A stretch of DNA of 64,000 bases, taken from the NCBI RefSeq assembly GCF_030915505.1, contig NZ_CP133265.1:3376001-3440000 (forward strand), written 5' to 3'. Every line of letters begins with the position of its first letter. The first letter of the stretch is position 1. A program made the translations under genes and the position numbers. Positions 34,727 through 43,289 of this stretch are shown one piece after another. This DNA comes from Neobacillus sp. OS1-2. Its GTDB lineage: Bacteria > Bacillota > Bacilli > Bacillales > Cytobacillaceae. The notes below the pieces were generated by a model. The model had not been told where the DNA came from. It ran no database searches and was given only the letters and a program-made list of their open reading frames with translations.

Positions 34727-35473
34727 ATGCTAAGTTTATTGTTTATGACCAAAAGAAAAAAAAGAACGCTAGAAGAAACGGTCTTATTAATTCAACAAGG
34801 TGACCGTGACTTGCTTGATGAGTTGATTGATGCCTATAAGCCTTTTATTGCCAAAACAGTTTCTTCTGTATGCAGGCGTTATATATATGAATCCGATGAT
34901 GAATTTAGCATTGGTCTAATCGCGTTTAATGAAGCTATTGAAAAGTATTCAACTGAGCGTGGAAGCTCCCTGTTAAGTTTTTCGGAAGTAATCATTAAAA
35001 GAAGAGTTATTGACTATATTCGTAAACAAACTAAAAATCAACATATTAGTATTGATATAACCAATGCCATTAATGAGGAAGATTCAGCGGGTTCGATCAT
35101 TGTAAATGAACTTTCTCTTGATGATTATCAAAAAAAGAATGATGAACAATTAAGAAAAGAGGAGATTCTTCACTTTCAGAGATTATTAACAACTTTTGAT
35201 TTAAGTTTTAACGACTTAGTTGAAAATTCTCCTAAACATGCCGATGCGCGGAAAAGTGCGATTTTGACAGCAAAAATATTAGTCGACAATCAAGAGTTGA
35301 AGGAATTATTATTTGAAAAAAAACGTCTCCCCATAAAACAATTAGAAAAAATGGTGAATGTCAGCAGAAAGACAATTGAACGGAACCGGAAATACATTAT
35401 TGCGATTGCACTTATTTTATCTAATGATTATCTGTATATGAAGGATTATATAAAGGGGGTGTTAGATACATGA
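34727..35473 (+). CDS. sigI: RNA polymerase sigma factor SigI
   Basis: 248 residues from the ATG at 34727 (site AGAGGTGAG), close to the 251 of B. subtilis SigI. Region 2 contains the core-binding EFSIGLIAFNEAIEKYSTERGSSL and the -10 recognition part FSEVIIKRRVIDYIRKQ. The C-terminal SigI domain ends KKRLPIKQLEKMVNVSRKTIERNRKYIIAIALI. It directs heat and cell-envelope stress genes. It overlaps rsgI by 4 bp (ATGA), so the anti-sigma factor is co-produced. AACCCCC at 34616-34622 resembles the SigI -35 element, but no CGAA -10 sits at the right distance. Confidence 0.93.
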   Translation: MLSLLFMTKRKKRTLEETVLLIQQGDRDLLDELIDAYKPFIAKTVSSVCRRYIYESDDEFSIGLIAFNEAIEKYSTERGSSLLSFSEVIIKRRVIDYIRKQTKNQHISIDITNAINEEDSAGSIIVNELSLDDYQKKNDEQLRKEEILHFQRLLTTFDLSFNDLVENSPKHADARKSAILTAKILVDNQELKELLFEKKRLPIKQLEKMVNVSRKTIERNRKYIIAIALILSNDYLYMKDYIKGVLDT

Positions 35474-36516
35474 AAAAGGGAATTGTAATGGAAGTGGATG
35501 ATGCGTTTTTGACGCTTCTAACCCCCGAGGGTGAGTTTTGCCGCACAAAGAAACAAGACTATCCATATACGATTGGAGAAGAAATTTACTTTTTTCCAAT
35601 GGAAAGTGGTAATTCCACTAAAACCTCTTTTTCATTAAGGAATGCTTTTAAACTAAAAGCGGTGTGGATTGTGATGGCTGTTTTATTGATAGGAGTTGGC
35701 TCATTAATCCCAAGTTTTCAAAATAATACCGCATATGCTTATATGTCCATTGATGCGAATCCTAGTATCGAGATTGGTGTAAATAAAAAGATGCAGGTTG
35801 TAGAGTTAACTGGTTTCAATGAGGATGGAAAAAGGATTATTTCAGATTTGCCTGATTGGAAGAAAAAGGACGTTTCCCAATTAGCAAAGTCGATTTTAGT
35901 TAAAATGAAAAATGCCGGTTTTATAAGAAATAATGAACCTGTCATCATTTCTACTGTGAGAGCAGAACAACCAAAGGAAAAAGCAGAAAAGGCATTTAAA
36001 AAGAATATGAGTAAGATTAAAGAAACCGTGAACAATCAGCAATTAGATGTAAAAGTGCTTACAGGTTCTCAAAAAGAACGGGAAAAAGCACAAGAACTTG
36101 GGATCTCAACAGGAACTTACCAAGAAAAAATGAGTCAATCATCATCACAAAAGAAGAGACCCAAATCAATTGTAAAAGAGAAAGGGCAAGAACAAAAAGC
36201 CCAGACTTCAGAGCGGGAAAAAATAACTCCTCCAGGACAATTGAAGAAACAGACAGAAGCAAACGCTGTTCAAGACTTGGGAGTAACAAGGGAAACCCCT
36301 AAAGATAAAACGTTACATTCCGAAGGAAAACCTATACCACCGGGTCAATTGAAAAAACAAGATGAAGAGCGATGGAAACAAGATCAAGGACAATCCAAAA
36401 GGCAAGAACAATCTAAGAAGCCAGAACAACAGAGGGAAAAGCCCCAGCCACAAAATAGGGGAAACCAGCAACATAGTGTTTCTAACAGTCCTCATCAGAA
36501 AGATCATAAAAAGTAA
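35470..36516 (+). CDS. rsgI: anti-sigma factor RsgI
   Basis: 348 residues. The cytoplasmic RsgI N domain (1-45, GIVMEVDDAFLTLLTPEGEF) binds SigI. A membrane helix lies at about 61-80. A conserved outer juxtamembrane domain begins AYMSIDANPSIEIGVNKKM; its Asn97-Pro98 fits the self-cleavage site described for RsgI proteins. From about 190 the outer part is low-complexity Gln/Lys/Pro/Ser-rich with two PPGQLKKQ repeats. There is no sugar-binding domain like those of clostridial RsgIs. It releases SigI after regulated proteolysis. Confidence 0.92.
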   Translation: MKKGIVMEVDDAFLTLLTPEGEFCRTKKQDYPYTIGEEIYFFPMESGNSTKTSFSLRNAFKLKAVWIVMAVLLIGVGSLIPSFQNNTAYAYMSIDANPSIEIGVNKKMQVVELTGFNEDGKRIISDLPDWKKKDVSQLAKSILVKMKNAGFIRNNEPVIISTVRAEQPKEKAEKAFKKNMSKIKETVNNQQLDVKVLTGSQKEREKAQELGISTGTYQEKMSQSSSQKKRPKSIVKEKGQEQKAQTSEREKITPPGQLKKQTEANAVQDLGVTRETPKDKTLHSEGKPIPPGQLKKQDEERWKQDQGQSKRQEQSKKPEQQREKPQPQNRGNQQHSVSNSPHQKDHKK

Positions 36517-36543
36517 AAGTCCGGCTATTAACCGGACTTTTTT
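36517..36543. terminator. terminator between rsgI and the SASP gene
   Basis: AAGTCCGG (36517-36524) pairs with CCGGACTT (36532-36539), with A and T runs outside. Bidirectional. Confidence 0.85.
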
Positions 36544-36557
36544 CCATTGTTATTCAT

Positions 36558-36761
36558 TTATTGGTTGGTAAACTGACCAGACATTTGGGCTTGTGCTTGT
36601 TGTACAAGTCTTTTTGTAATTTCGCCGCCTACGGAGCCGTTTGCTCTTGAAACTGTATCTGAGCCTAAATTTACGCCGAATTCTTGTGCAATTTCGTATT
36701 TTACTTGATCTAAATACTGCTCAATCCCAGGTACTAATAATTTGTTGCTGCTATTTGCCAT
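36558..36761 (-). CDS. alpha/beta-type small acid-soluble spore protein
   Basis: 67 residues. The two SASP signatures are present: [13 protein letters not shown], holding the GPR protease cleavage region, and [15 protein letters not shown]. These proteins coat spore DNA and are degraded on germination. A good AAAGGAG site lies 12 bases before the ATG. A strong hairpin sits just upstream of that site. Confidence 0.95.
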   Translation of the reverse strand: MANSSNKLLVPGIEQYLDQVKYEIAQEFGVNLGSDTVSRANGSVGGEITKRLVQQAQAQMSGQFTNQ

Positions 36762-36781
36762 GTTGTTTCAACTCCTTTTCT

Positions 36782-36810
36782 CTTACAGAGGCTACTCTGT
36801 CCTCTGTAAG
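36782..36810 (-). promoter_or_regulatory. 10-bp inverted repeat in the SASP leader
   Basis: CTTACAGAGG (36782-36791) and CCTCTGTAAG (36801-36810), loop of 9. In the mRNA it would fold about 10 nt upstream of the ribosome binding site. No T tract follows. It may stabilise the message or affect translation. Confidence 0.5.
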
Positions 36811-36911
36811 TGTAGTATTCATTTTCTACTCCCTTTTCATAAGTGGTAATGTTTTGCCAAACTGGAAGTTGAGCCTGTCCTTTGAGCTCCAAGCGGCTTC
36901 GGCTTTTCTTA

Positions 36912-37265
36912 TTAATCTGTTCCTTTCCCAACATCCTTTGTAGGGTGCATAAAGGGGGAGGCTTGGGGTTTTCTTTTACTTTCAAGCAATTCACGATTTT
37001 CCGTAGTGTTCCAGCCGATATCATTTGTGGGATGAACCCAATCATCTCCTGCCATAATCGAAGGGTCAGTATCTTTTGACCAGTTTTCCAAAGGGGAATT
37101 TTCGGATGCATACATACTGTCTCCGATCGTCACCCCATGCTTGTTGACAAAGGGCTTCTCCATTTGAATACCGGTCCCTTCAAAGCTTGGTGCATTTATT
37201 TGATGTGGCATGGTTTCATCTATCCCTAGTTGTTTTGAGTTCTGATTATTTTTAGATTTCATCAT
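36912..37265 (-). CDS. DUF3905-like spore-type protein
   Basis: 117 residues, hydrophilic, no membrane segment. Blocks such as DETMPHQINAPSFEGTGI, VTIGDSMYASENSPLENW and MAGDDWVHPTNDIGWNTTEN match, from memory, the DUF3905 family of Bacillus; function unknown. The position next to a SASP gene fits a spore role. Tandem ATG codons start the gene after GGAGTGAG. Confidence 0.65.
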   Translation of the reverse strand: MMKSKNNQNSKQLGIDETMPHQINAPSFEGTGIQMEKPFVNKHGVTIGDSMYASENSPLENWSKDTDPSIMAGDDWVHPTNDIGWNTTENRELLESKRKPQASPFMHPTKDVGKGTD

Positions 37266-37402
37266 GTTTGCTCACTCCTTTTTTTCATTATTTTCCGCCT
37301 GAAGGGAATTTTTATTTATGAAAAATTAGGTAAGAATGATTACAACTAATTTGTTCAAAACTAAGGGGGTACGTAAGATAACTTTTTAGGAGGAATTTTA
37401 CA

Positions 37403-37564
37403 TTGGCGAAACGAAAAGCTGAATTTGATGCAGTGGAAAAATATACGAAGACCCCTCACAAAAATGTTCAGGAAAGTGAATTTTCTGCCGAGTTTACAGA
37501 TAATAACAATGCCGTTAGATTCGCTAATCGTAATTCGAAACAAGGAAGAAAAGGTAGAAGGTAA
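37403..37564 (+). CDS. small basic spore-type protein (53 residues)
   Basis: Starts with TTG (37403) after TAGGAGGAATTT. It begins MAKRKAEFDAVEKYT and ends SKQGRKGRR; the middle EFSAEFTDNNNAVRFANR recalls YfhD-type small spore proteins, but I cannot assign it. It overlaps the next small gene by one base (TAATG). Confidence 0.6.
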   Translation: MAKRKAEFDAVEKYTKTPHKNVQESEFSAEFTDNNNAVRFANRNSKQGRKGRR

Positions 37565-37695
37565 TGGGCAGCAGGCGTAAAACTCCACCACGGATACCGA
37601 TTGAGGAATTGAGCGTTGAAATTGGAGATGTAAATGGGGTAAAGCTTTTTGAAGCAAGGAAGCGGTTAAAATCAAAAGGAAAAAAAGAAAAATAA
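37564..37695 (+). CDS. hypothetical 43-residue basic protein
   Basis: Begins MGSRRKTPPRIPIEELSVEI and ends RLKSKGKKEK. It is translationally coupled to the previous small gene (shared A of TAATG) and is followed by a terminator that starts in its last codons. Not recognised; coupling and composition support it being real. Confidence 0.55.
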   Translation: MGSRRKTPPRIPIEELSVEIGDVNGVKLFEARKRLKSKGKKEK

Positions 37696-37714
37696 GCCGG
37701 AAATCCGGCTTATT
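37690..37714. terminator. shared terminator of the small genes and the radical SAM gene
   Basis: AAATAAGCCGGA (37690-37701) pairs with TCCGGCTTATTT after a three-base loop. It lies between convergent stop codons. Confidence 0.85.
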
Positions 37715-39458
37715 TCATTCCTTTATAGGGGAAAAGAAGCGTTCTGTTATTCGTCGGGTCAAAGTAAACTAATAAATTGGCAGGATGTTTTTCAAGCTCA
37801 CCTGTTGTTAGATACTTCCCTAAATCAAAGGACAGATCCTCTAGTATGGTATGCTTAAACAATTCTTTTTCATCCAGTTTGAGCTCGAGGAATTCCGGGC
37901 CTAAACGGGCAGGATTTTCAACAATTTGTCTATACGATAAACTTCGTTCATTCTTATCAGAACTTGCTTCCCACCATGGCTTTCTTGGTTTATATTTATG
38001 AACTCTTAAATAATCATACTTCATAAGCCCGGAAATTACATCGAGATTATCTTGTGATTGCTGCTCAAGAAAGGTGAATAAGCGGCGGTACAAGTCTTCA
38101 AGCTGATGGCCAATTCTTGACCATCCCTGTTTGTCCCAATAGGAACCAAACTCCTGAAAGAAATCAAATGGTGATCGGAAAACCCTTGTCACTAAGTATT
38201 CCACCGTATGATCCATGCGATGGTCATTCCAATATTTTTCTAGTACATCCTCCACTTGTTTAATTCTTACAATATCATCAAATGAAAGAACATTGTTGCT
38301 CAAGATTTCATACGGAGAATGATCCATATAGACATATTGATGTTCTTCAGCGCGCAGACGAACTCCTGTTCCACGCAGCATTTTTAAAAAGCCTAACTGC
38401 AATTCTTCAGGCCTCATTTCAAATACATCGTTAAATGTTTTCCGGAATGATGAATAGTCCTCCTCGGGCAGCCCCGCAATCAAATCCAGATGTTGGTCAA
38501 TTTTGCCGCCTTCTTTTACCATTGTGACAGTTCTCGTTAACTTCGTGAAATTTTGTTTACGCATGACGAGCTCGTTGGTAAAGTCGTTGGTCGACTGAAC
38601 ACCAATTTCAAAGCGAAAAAGGCCCTTTGGTGCCTCTTGGTTTAAAAATTCAATAACCTCCGGTCGCATAATATCAGCGGTTATTTCAAATTGAAACACC
38701 GTTCCAGGAAGATGTTCATCAATAAGAAAACGGAACATTTCCATGGCATAGCTTCGGCTGATATTAAAAGTTCGGTCAACAAATTTAATGGTTTTAGCTC
38801 CATTGGCCATTAAATAACGAATATCCTCTTTTATTTTTTCACGGTCAAAGTATCTTACCCCGACCTCAATGGAAGATAGGCAAAATTGGCAGCTAAAAGG
38901 GCAACCCCTGCTCGTTTCAATATAGGTGACACGTTTTCCTAATTCGGCAACATCTTCCGGAAAGCGGTATGGAGACGGAAGGTCTTTTAGGTCAAGCTTA
39001 TTCATTTGTAGGGTATTCTTTACTTGCATATTTTCACGATAGGTTATCCCGTTGACATTTTGATAGTTTTTCGTTGTCATGATTTCCCCGAGCAGCTGCT
39101 TAAAGGTTTGTTCCCCTTCGCCCATGACAATAAAATCAACTTCTGGGTAATTTTCCATCCATTCAGCTGTATCATAGGTTACTTCAGGGCCGCCTAAGAC
39201 TATGATTAGGGCAGGGTCAATTTTTTTAAGCATATTGACTACTTTGAGGGTTTCTTCGATGTTCCAGATATAACAACTAAATCCGATAACTGCCGGTTTC
39301 GCTTGATAAAGATCTGAGACAATATTCATGACTGGATCTTTGATAGTATATTCTTTCAATTGGATGTTAAATTCCGGAGCGGCATAAGACTTTAAATAAC
39401 GGATCGCGAGGTTCGTGTGGATGAACTTTGCATTTAGAGTAGAACAAATAACATTCAT
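37710..39458 (-). CDS. B12-binding-domain radical SAM protein
   Basis: 582 residues. An N-terminal Rossmann-like B12-binding fold (1-130, LGGPEVTYD, IVMGEGEQTF) without an evident DxHxxG cobalamin motif. The radical SAM core holds the cluster in SRGCPFSCQFC (Cys186, Cys190, Cys193), GVQSTNDFTNELVMRK and a C-terminal DUF4080-type region from about 390. The family is common in Firmicutes, with unknown substrates; several relatives methylate or rearrange small molecules or RNA. The gene stands alone with its own terminator. Confidence 0.88.
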   Translation of the reverse strand: MNVICSTLNAKFIHTNLAIRYLKSYAAPEFNIQLKEYTIKDPVMNIVSDLYQAKPAVIGFSCYIWNIEETLKVVNMLKKIDPALIIVLGGPEVTYDTAEWMENYPEVDFIVMGEGEQTFKQLLGEIMTTKNYQNVNGITYRENMQVKNTLQMNKLDLKDLPSPYRFPEDVAELGKRVTYIETSRGCPFSCQFCLSSIEVGVRYFDREKIKEDIRYLMANGAKTIKFVDRTFNISRSYAMEMFRFLIDEHLPGTVFQFEITADIMRPEVIEFLNQEAPKGLFRFEIGVQSTNDFTNELVMRKQNFTKLTRTVTMVKEGGKIDQHLDLIAGLPEEDYSSFRKTFNDVFEMRPEELQLGFLKMLRGTGVRLRAEEHQYVYMDHSPYEILSNNVLSFDDIVRIKQVEDVLEKYWNDHRMDHTVEYLVTRVFRSPFDFFQEFGSYWDKQGWSRIGHQLEDLYRRLFTFLEQQSQDNLDVISGLMKYDYLRVHKYKPRKPWWEASSDKNERSLSYRQIVENPARLGPEFLELKLDEKELFKHTILEDLSFDLGKYLTTGELEKHPANLLVYFDPTNNRTLLFPYKGMK

Positions 39459-39803
39459 TAAAAAGCTCCTTTTTGATAATAAAATAACACATTATTATAG
39501 CCTATTTTTGACCAAAATGATAGTCGGCAAACGGGGAATCCAAGTTAACAACATAAAATGACTTTTAGAGGCAATGGGTGGCAAAGTATCTGTTGTATAA
39601 CAAAAAGAATGCTGTTATATAATTGAGTTTTCTATTAAAGCCAGTTAAATTAAAGGTTTTTTCGTAGAAAGATAATGTGTTATAAAAAAAATTGCTAGAT
39701 GTTTAACTTTTGTCACAGCTAAAAAATATCTGATGTCCTACAATAAATTTGGGGAAGTTAAATTTTTTTGTCTTTTTTTTGAAAGAAATAGGGGAGGGAC
39801 ATT
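39459..39803. other. intergenic region before the 2-oxoacid oxidoreductase operon
   Basis: 345 bp, strongly AT-rich, divergent promoter region for the radical SAM gene and the oxidoreductase operon. No full Rex or Fnr site was recognised; TTTGTCACAGC near 39713 holds only half of a CRP/Fnr-type site. Confidence 0.35.
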
Positions 39804-40817
39804 ATGTCTATTTTACCAAAGAAAAATGAACTGGGTTTTTTTGAAATCCGATTGGAATCAATTGGCGGACTAGGTGCAAATTTAGCTGGGAAAATGTTAG
39901 CGGAAGCCGGTGTTTTAAGCCTTGGCTTAAAAGGTTCAAATTTCTCTTCATATGGCTCAGAAAAGAAGGGCTCTCCAGTTAAGAGCTTCATTCGTTTCTG
40001 TGATCCGGACGTGGAAATAAGAGATCACAGTCCAATCGAACAGCCACATATTGTTGGTGTTTTTCATGAAGCTTTATATAGAACCATTAATGTTGTCAGT
40101 GGCCTGGATGCTGATGGAATCGTACTTGTAAATACTTCAAGAAATTTTGATGATGTTAAAAATGATCTACAGTTAGAGTACGGTACGCTTGCCATTGTCG
40201 ATGCCCTAACGATTGCTGTTGAGGAAAAGACAAAAGTTAATACCGCAATGCTTGGGGCCTTATATCGGATTTGTGACTTTCTTGATCCGGAATCGATGAG
40301 AGATGTGATTCGGAAAACGTTTACAAAAAAATATCCGCACCTTGTTGAGCCAAATATTCGTACATTTGATCGCGGTTACAATGAAGTTCAATTTAAGGTC
40401 TATGAGGTGCCGGAAGACGCTGAAGGGAAGGCGTTCACACGATCCCTTCCACAGCTTGGTTATATGACCCAGGAAATCGGCGGCGTTATGGTTTCACAAG
40501 CAAATAGTGTTTTTAAAGATTTAAGTGGTTCACGCCAAGGATTCCTACCAGAGTTCCAACAAGAAAAATGTATTCACTGTGCAGCATGTGATAATGTTTG
40601 TCCAGATTTTTGTTTTGTTTGGGAAGAGGGAGAAGACAAGCGCGGCAGAAAGCAAATGTTCCTTAAAGGAATTGACTATCAATATTGTAAGGGCTGCTTA
40701 AAATGTGTTGAAGCATGTCCAACTGATGCACTAGGAGATCTTCGGGAAATGTTGGGTTATGCCGATGACAACCGCGTGAAGCAAAACTTTCCTTATATTG
40801 TAGGAGGGATCCAATAA
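39804..40817 (+). CDS. 2-oxoacid:ferredoxin oxidoreductase, fused gamma and delta (ferredoxin) subunits
   Basis: 337 residues. Residues 10-195 are the gamma domain (FEIRLESIGGLGANLAGKML ... GSNFSSYGSEKKGSPV). The C-terminal domain carries two 4Fe-4S clusters: Cys256/259/262/266 (CIHCAACDNVCPD) and Cys295/298/301/305 (CKGCLKCVEACP). The catalytic alpha-beta protein follows, sharing one base (TAATG). Pyruvate is the commonest substrate for this architecture but is not proven. Oxygen-labile enzymes of this kind are not typical of aerobic bacilli. Confidence 0.9.
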   Translation: MSILPKKNELGFFEIRLESIGGLGANLAGKMLAEAGVLSLGLKGSNFSSYGSEKKGSPVKSFIRFCDPDVEIRDHSPIEQPHIVGVFHEALYRTINVVSGLDADGIVLVNTSRNFDDVKNDLQLEYGTLAIVDALTIAVEEKTKVNTAMLGALYRICDFLDPESMRDVIRKTFTKKYPHLVEPNIRTFDRGYNEVQFKVYEVPEDAEGKAFTRSLPQLGYMTQEIGGVMVSQANSVFKDLSGSRQGFLPEFQQEKCIHCAACDNVCPDFCFVWEEGEDKRGRKQMFLKGIDYQYCKGCLKCVEACPTDALGDLREMLGYADDNRVKQNFPYIVGGIQ

Positions 40818-43111
40818 TGGCTATATTAGAAGATAAACTAACTACCCAAGATAAAGCAGAACAAATTTCTACCTTTGAATCAGGAAATGAGATGGCTGCA
40901 ACGGCTGCCGCTCAAATAAACTATCATATCATGGGCTATTTCCCAATTACGCCTTCAACCGAAGTAGCACAATTTTTAGATCAAATGAAAACTCGCGGTG
41001 AACATGATATTAAGCTAATTCCTGCAGATGGAGAGCACGGGTCAGCAGGTATTTGCTATGGTGCAGCTGCGACGGGTGCACGGGTGTTTAATGCTACAAG
41101 TGCCAATGGATTTTTATATATGCTTGAGCAGATGCCTGTACAATCAGGAACTCGTTTTCCGATGGTAATGAATTTAGTAACACGTGCGGTCAGTGGTCCG
41201 CTTGATATTCGCGGCGATCACTCCGACCTTTATTATGCGTTGAATACGGGCTGGGTTATTTTAACGGCCAAAACACCGCAAGCTGTTTATGATATGAACA
41301 TTATGGCGTTAAAAATAGCCGAACACTCAAAAGTGCGGTTACCAGTAATTGTTGCTTATGATGGGTTCTTTACTTCGCATCAAAAACGCAGAGTTGAATA
41401 CTTTAAAGACCGCAAAGTGGTTCAGCAATTTGTGGGAGAATGCCCTACTGATTATAACTTTGTTAGGGATTTATCCAAACCTGTAACGATTGGTGCACAT
41501 ATGAGCGGTGATGATTTCATCAACAATCACTTTCAACAATCTGAAGCGATTTATAATGCCGGTGAGGTATTTAAAGAGGTGGCTGCTGAATATGCAAAAC
41601 TTTCTGGCAGGGAGTATCCAACACTGGATTTATATAAGATGGAGGATGCAGATGTTGCCCTATTCTTATTAAATTCTGCGGCAGAATCCGCTAAGGATGT
41701 TGTCGATCAATTGCGTGAAAAGGGGATTAAAGCGGGTGTAATCAGCCCTAATATTATTCGTCCATTCCCTGCAAAGGAAATCCGTGAAGCACTCAAAAAT
41801 GTAAAAACATTATTGGTTGGTGAACGTGCGGATTCCTACGGCGCAAACGGCCCGAACTTAACACATGAAGTGAAATCTGCGCTTCAGGATGACAAAAACA
41901 ACAAGACAATCGTGTTAAGCCGTGTATTTGGTCTTGGCGGTAAGGATTTCTATGCAAGTGATGCCCATGCATTCTTTGAAATGGCAATAGATGCAATGGA
42001 TAAAGGCTTTGCCGAAAAACCGTTTGATTACTATGGCCATGTTCCTGGTAATCCGGATAAAATCCTAAAGCCTGTCATCTTACCACAACACGGAGATGTG
42101 TTTAACTCCGGTTTGATTGAAGTAAAGATGGATGAAGCAAACAATAAATTAAAAGTGAAAATTCCACCGCTTCGCGCGCTTACAGGAAAACCAAAACGGA
42201 TTGCTTCTGGACACGGGGCATGCCCAGGGTGTGGAATATTTGCCGGTTTAGAGCTGTTCTTTAAAGGAATTGAAGGAGATATTGTTACACTTTTCCAAAC
42301 TGGTTGTGCCTATGTAACCACTACGGGCTATCCAAGCACATCACATAAGCAAACAATGATGCATAACCTGTTCCAAAACGGTGCCGCAACATTATCAGGT
42401 ACACTCGAAGCATTTATGGAATTAAAAAGCCGCGGAGAAATCAATGTTTCAGATGATGCGACTTTCGTGATGATCACAGGCGATGGCGGTATGGACATTG
42501 GTATGGGTTCTGCTATTGGCACCGCACTTCGTGGACATAAATTAATTATGCTTGAATATGATAATGAGGGCTATATGAATACTGGCTCACAAATGTCCTA
42601 TTCTACGCCAATGGGGCACATGACAAGCACATCAGGCGTGGGTAAAGCCCAGCGCGGAAAAGCATTCCATCATAAAGATACAGCACAAATTATGGCCGCA
42701 ACAAATATGCCATATGTGTTCACTGGATCTGAGGCCTTCCCGCAGGATTTAGTTAAAAAAGGTGCGAAGGCACAGTGGTATGCACAAAATGTAGGCACTG
42801 TTTACGGGAAAATTCTTATCACTTGTCCACTTAACTGGAAATCGAATGATCGTTTTGGAACGAAAATTGTCGAAGCTGCAGTCGACTCCTGTTTCTTCCC
42901 ACTTTATGAAGTGGAGCAAGGTGTTACAACGATTACGTATAATCCAGAAGAAAAGAACAAACGGATTCCACTTTCGGATTGGTTAAAATATATGGGTAAA
43001 ACAAAACACCTTCTAAAAGATGAAAACAAACCTATTTTAGAAGAGTTTGAAACCGAAGTAGAAAAAAGATGGCAGCGTCTAAAAGCTAAACACGAAAACC
43101 CAATGCTTTAA
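40817..43111 (+). CDS. 2-oxoacid:ferredoxin oxidoreductase, fused alpha and beta subunits
   Basis: 764 residues. The alpha part (about 15-400) has NYHIMGYFPITPSTEVAQFL and DIRGDHSDLY. The beta part (about 455-700) has GHGACPGCG for cluster binding and the thiamine diphosphate signature ITGDGGMDIGMGSAIGTALRG ending in NEGYMNTG. It oxidatively decarboxylates a 2-oxoacid with CoA to acyl-CoA, CO2 and reduced ferredoxin. It would feed acetyl-CoA and low-potential electrons to AdhE-type and PHA-forming metabolism. A strong terminator follows. Confidence 0.9.
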   Translation: MAILEDKLTTQDKAEQISTFESGNEMAATAAAQINYHIMGYFPITPSTEVAQFLDQMKTRGEHDIKLIPADGEHGSAGICYGAAATGARVFNATSANGFLYMLEQMPVQSGTRFPMVMNLVTRAVSGPLDIRGDHSDLYYALNTGWVILTAKTPQAVYDMNIMALKIAEHSKVRLPVIVAYDGFFTSHQKRRVEYFKDRKVVQQFVGECPTDYNFVRDLSKPVTIGAHMSGDDFINNHFQQSEAIYNAGEVFKEVAAEYAKLSGREYPTLDLYKMEDADVALFLLNSAAESAKDVVDQLREKGIKAGVISPNIIRPFPAKEIREALKNVKTLLVGERADSYGANGPNLTHEVKSALQDDKNNKTIVLSRVFGLGGKDFYASDAHAFFEMAIDAMDKGFAEKPFDYYGHVPGNPDKILKPVILPQHGDVFNSGLIEVKMDEANNKLKVKIPPLRALTGKPKRIASGHGACPGCGIFAGLELFFKGIEGDIVTLFQTGCAYVTTTGYPSTSHKQTMMHNLFQNGAATLSGTLEAFMELKSRGEINVSDDATFVMITGDGGMDIGMGSAIGTALRGHKLIMLEYDNEGYMNTGSQMSYSTPMGHMTSTSGVGKAQRGKAFHHKDTAQIMAATNMPYVFTGSEAFPQDLVKKGAKAQWYAQNVGTVYGKILITCPLNWKSNDRFGTKIVEAAVDSCFFPLYEVEQGVTTITYNPEEKNKRIPLSDWLKYMGKTKHLLKDENKPILEEFETEVEKRWQRLKAKHENPML

Positions 43112-43113
43112 CA

Positions 43114-43163
43114 AATACAAAAACGCAATGCACTACTTTTGTGCTTTGCGTTTTTGTATTTTT
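43114..43163 (+). terminator. terminator after the oxidoreductase operon
   Basis: AATACAAAAACGCAA (43114-43128) pairs with TTGCGTTTTTGTATT (43146-43160), with a GCAC/GTGC extension near the loop, followed by TTT. Confidence 0.9.
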
Positions 43164-43289
43164 AACTATTCACGTATTATTGTAAAAATAAAAAATAGCA
43201 TATGGGCAGAAAAGGAATTTTAGCGTATTATGTAGAATATATGACTTAAAATTATTACTTGATTAATGTAGTTCGCGGGGTGCTGTGAG

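Noticed and set aside
36641-36943. Plus-strand frame antisense to the SASP gene
   Set aside because: Pure antisense shadow of a strongly conserved gene.
36734-37111. 125-residue minus-strand frame between the SASP and DUF3905-like genes
   Set aside because: Overlaps the SASP start, its leader hairpin and the DUF3905-like gene in another frame; composition is not protein-like.
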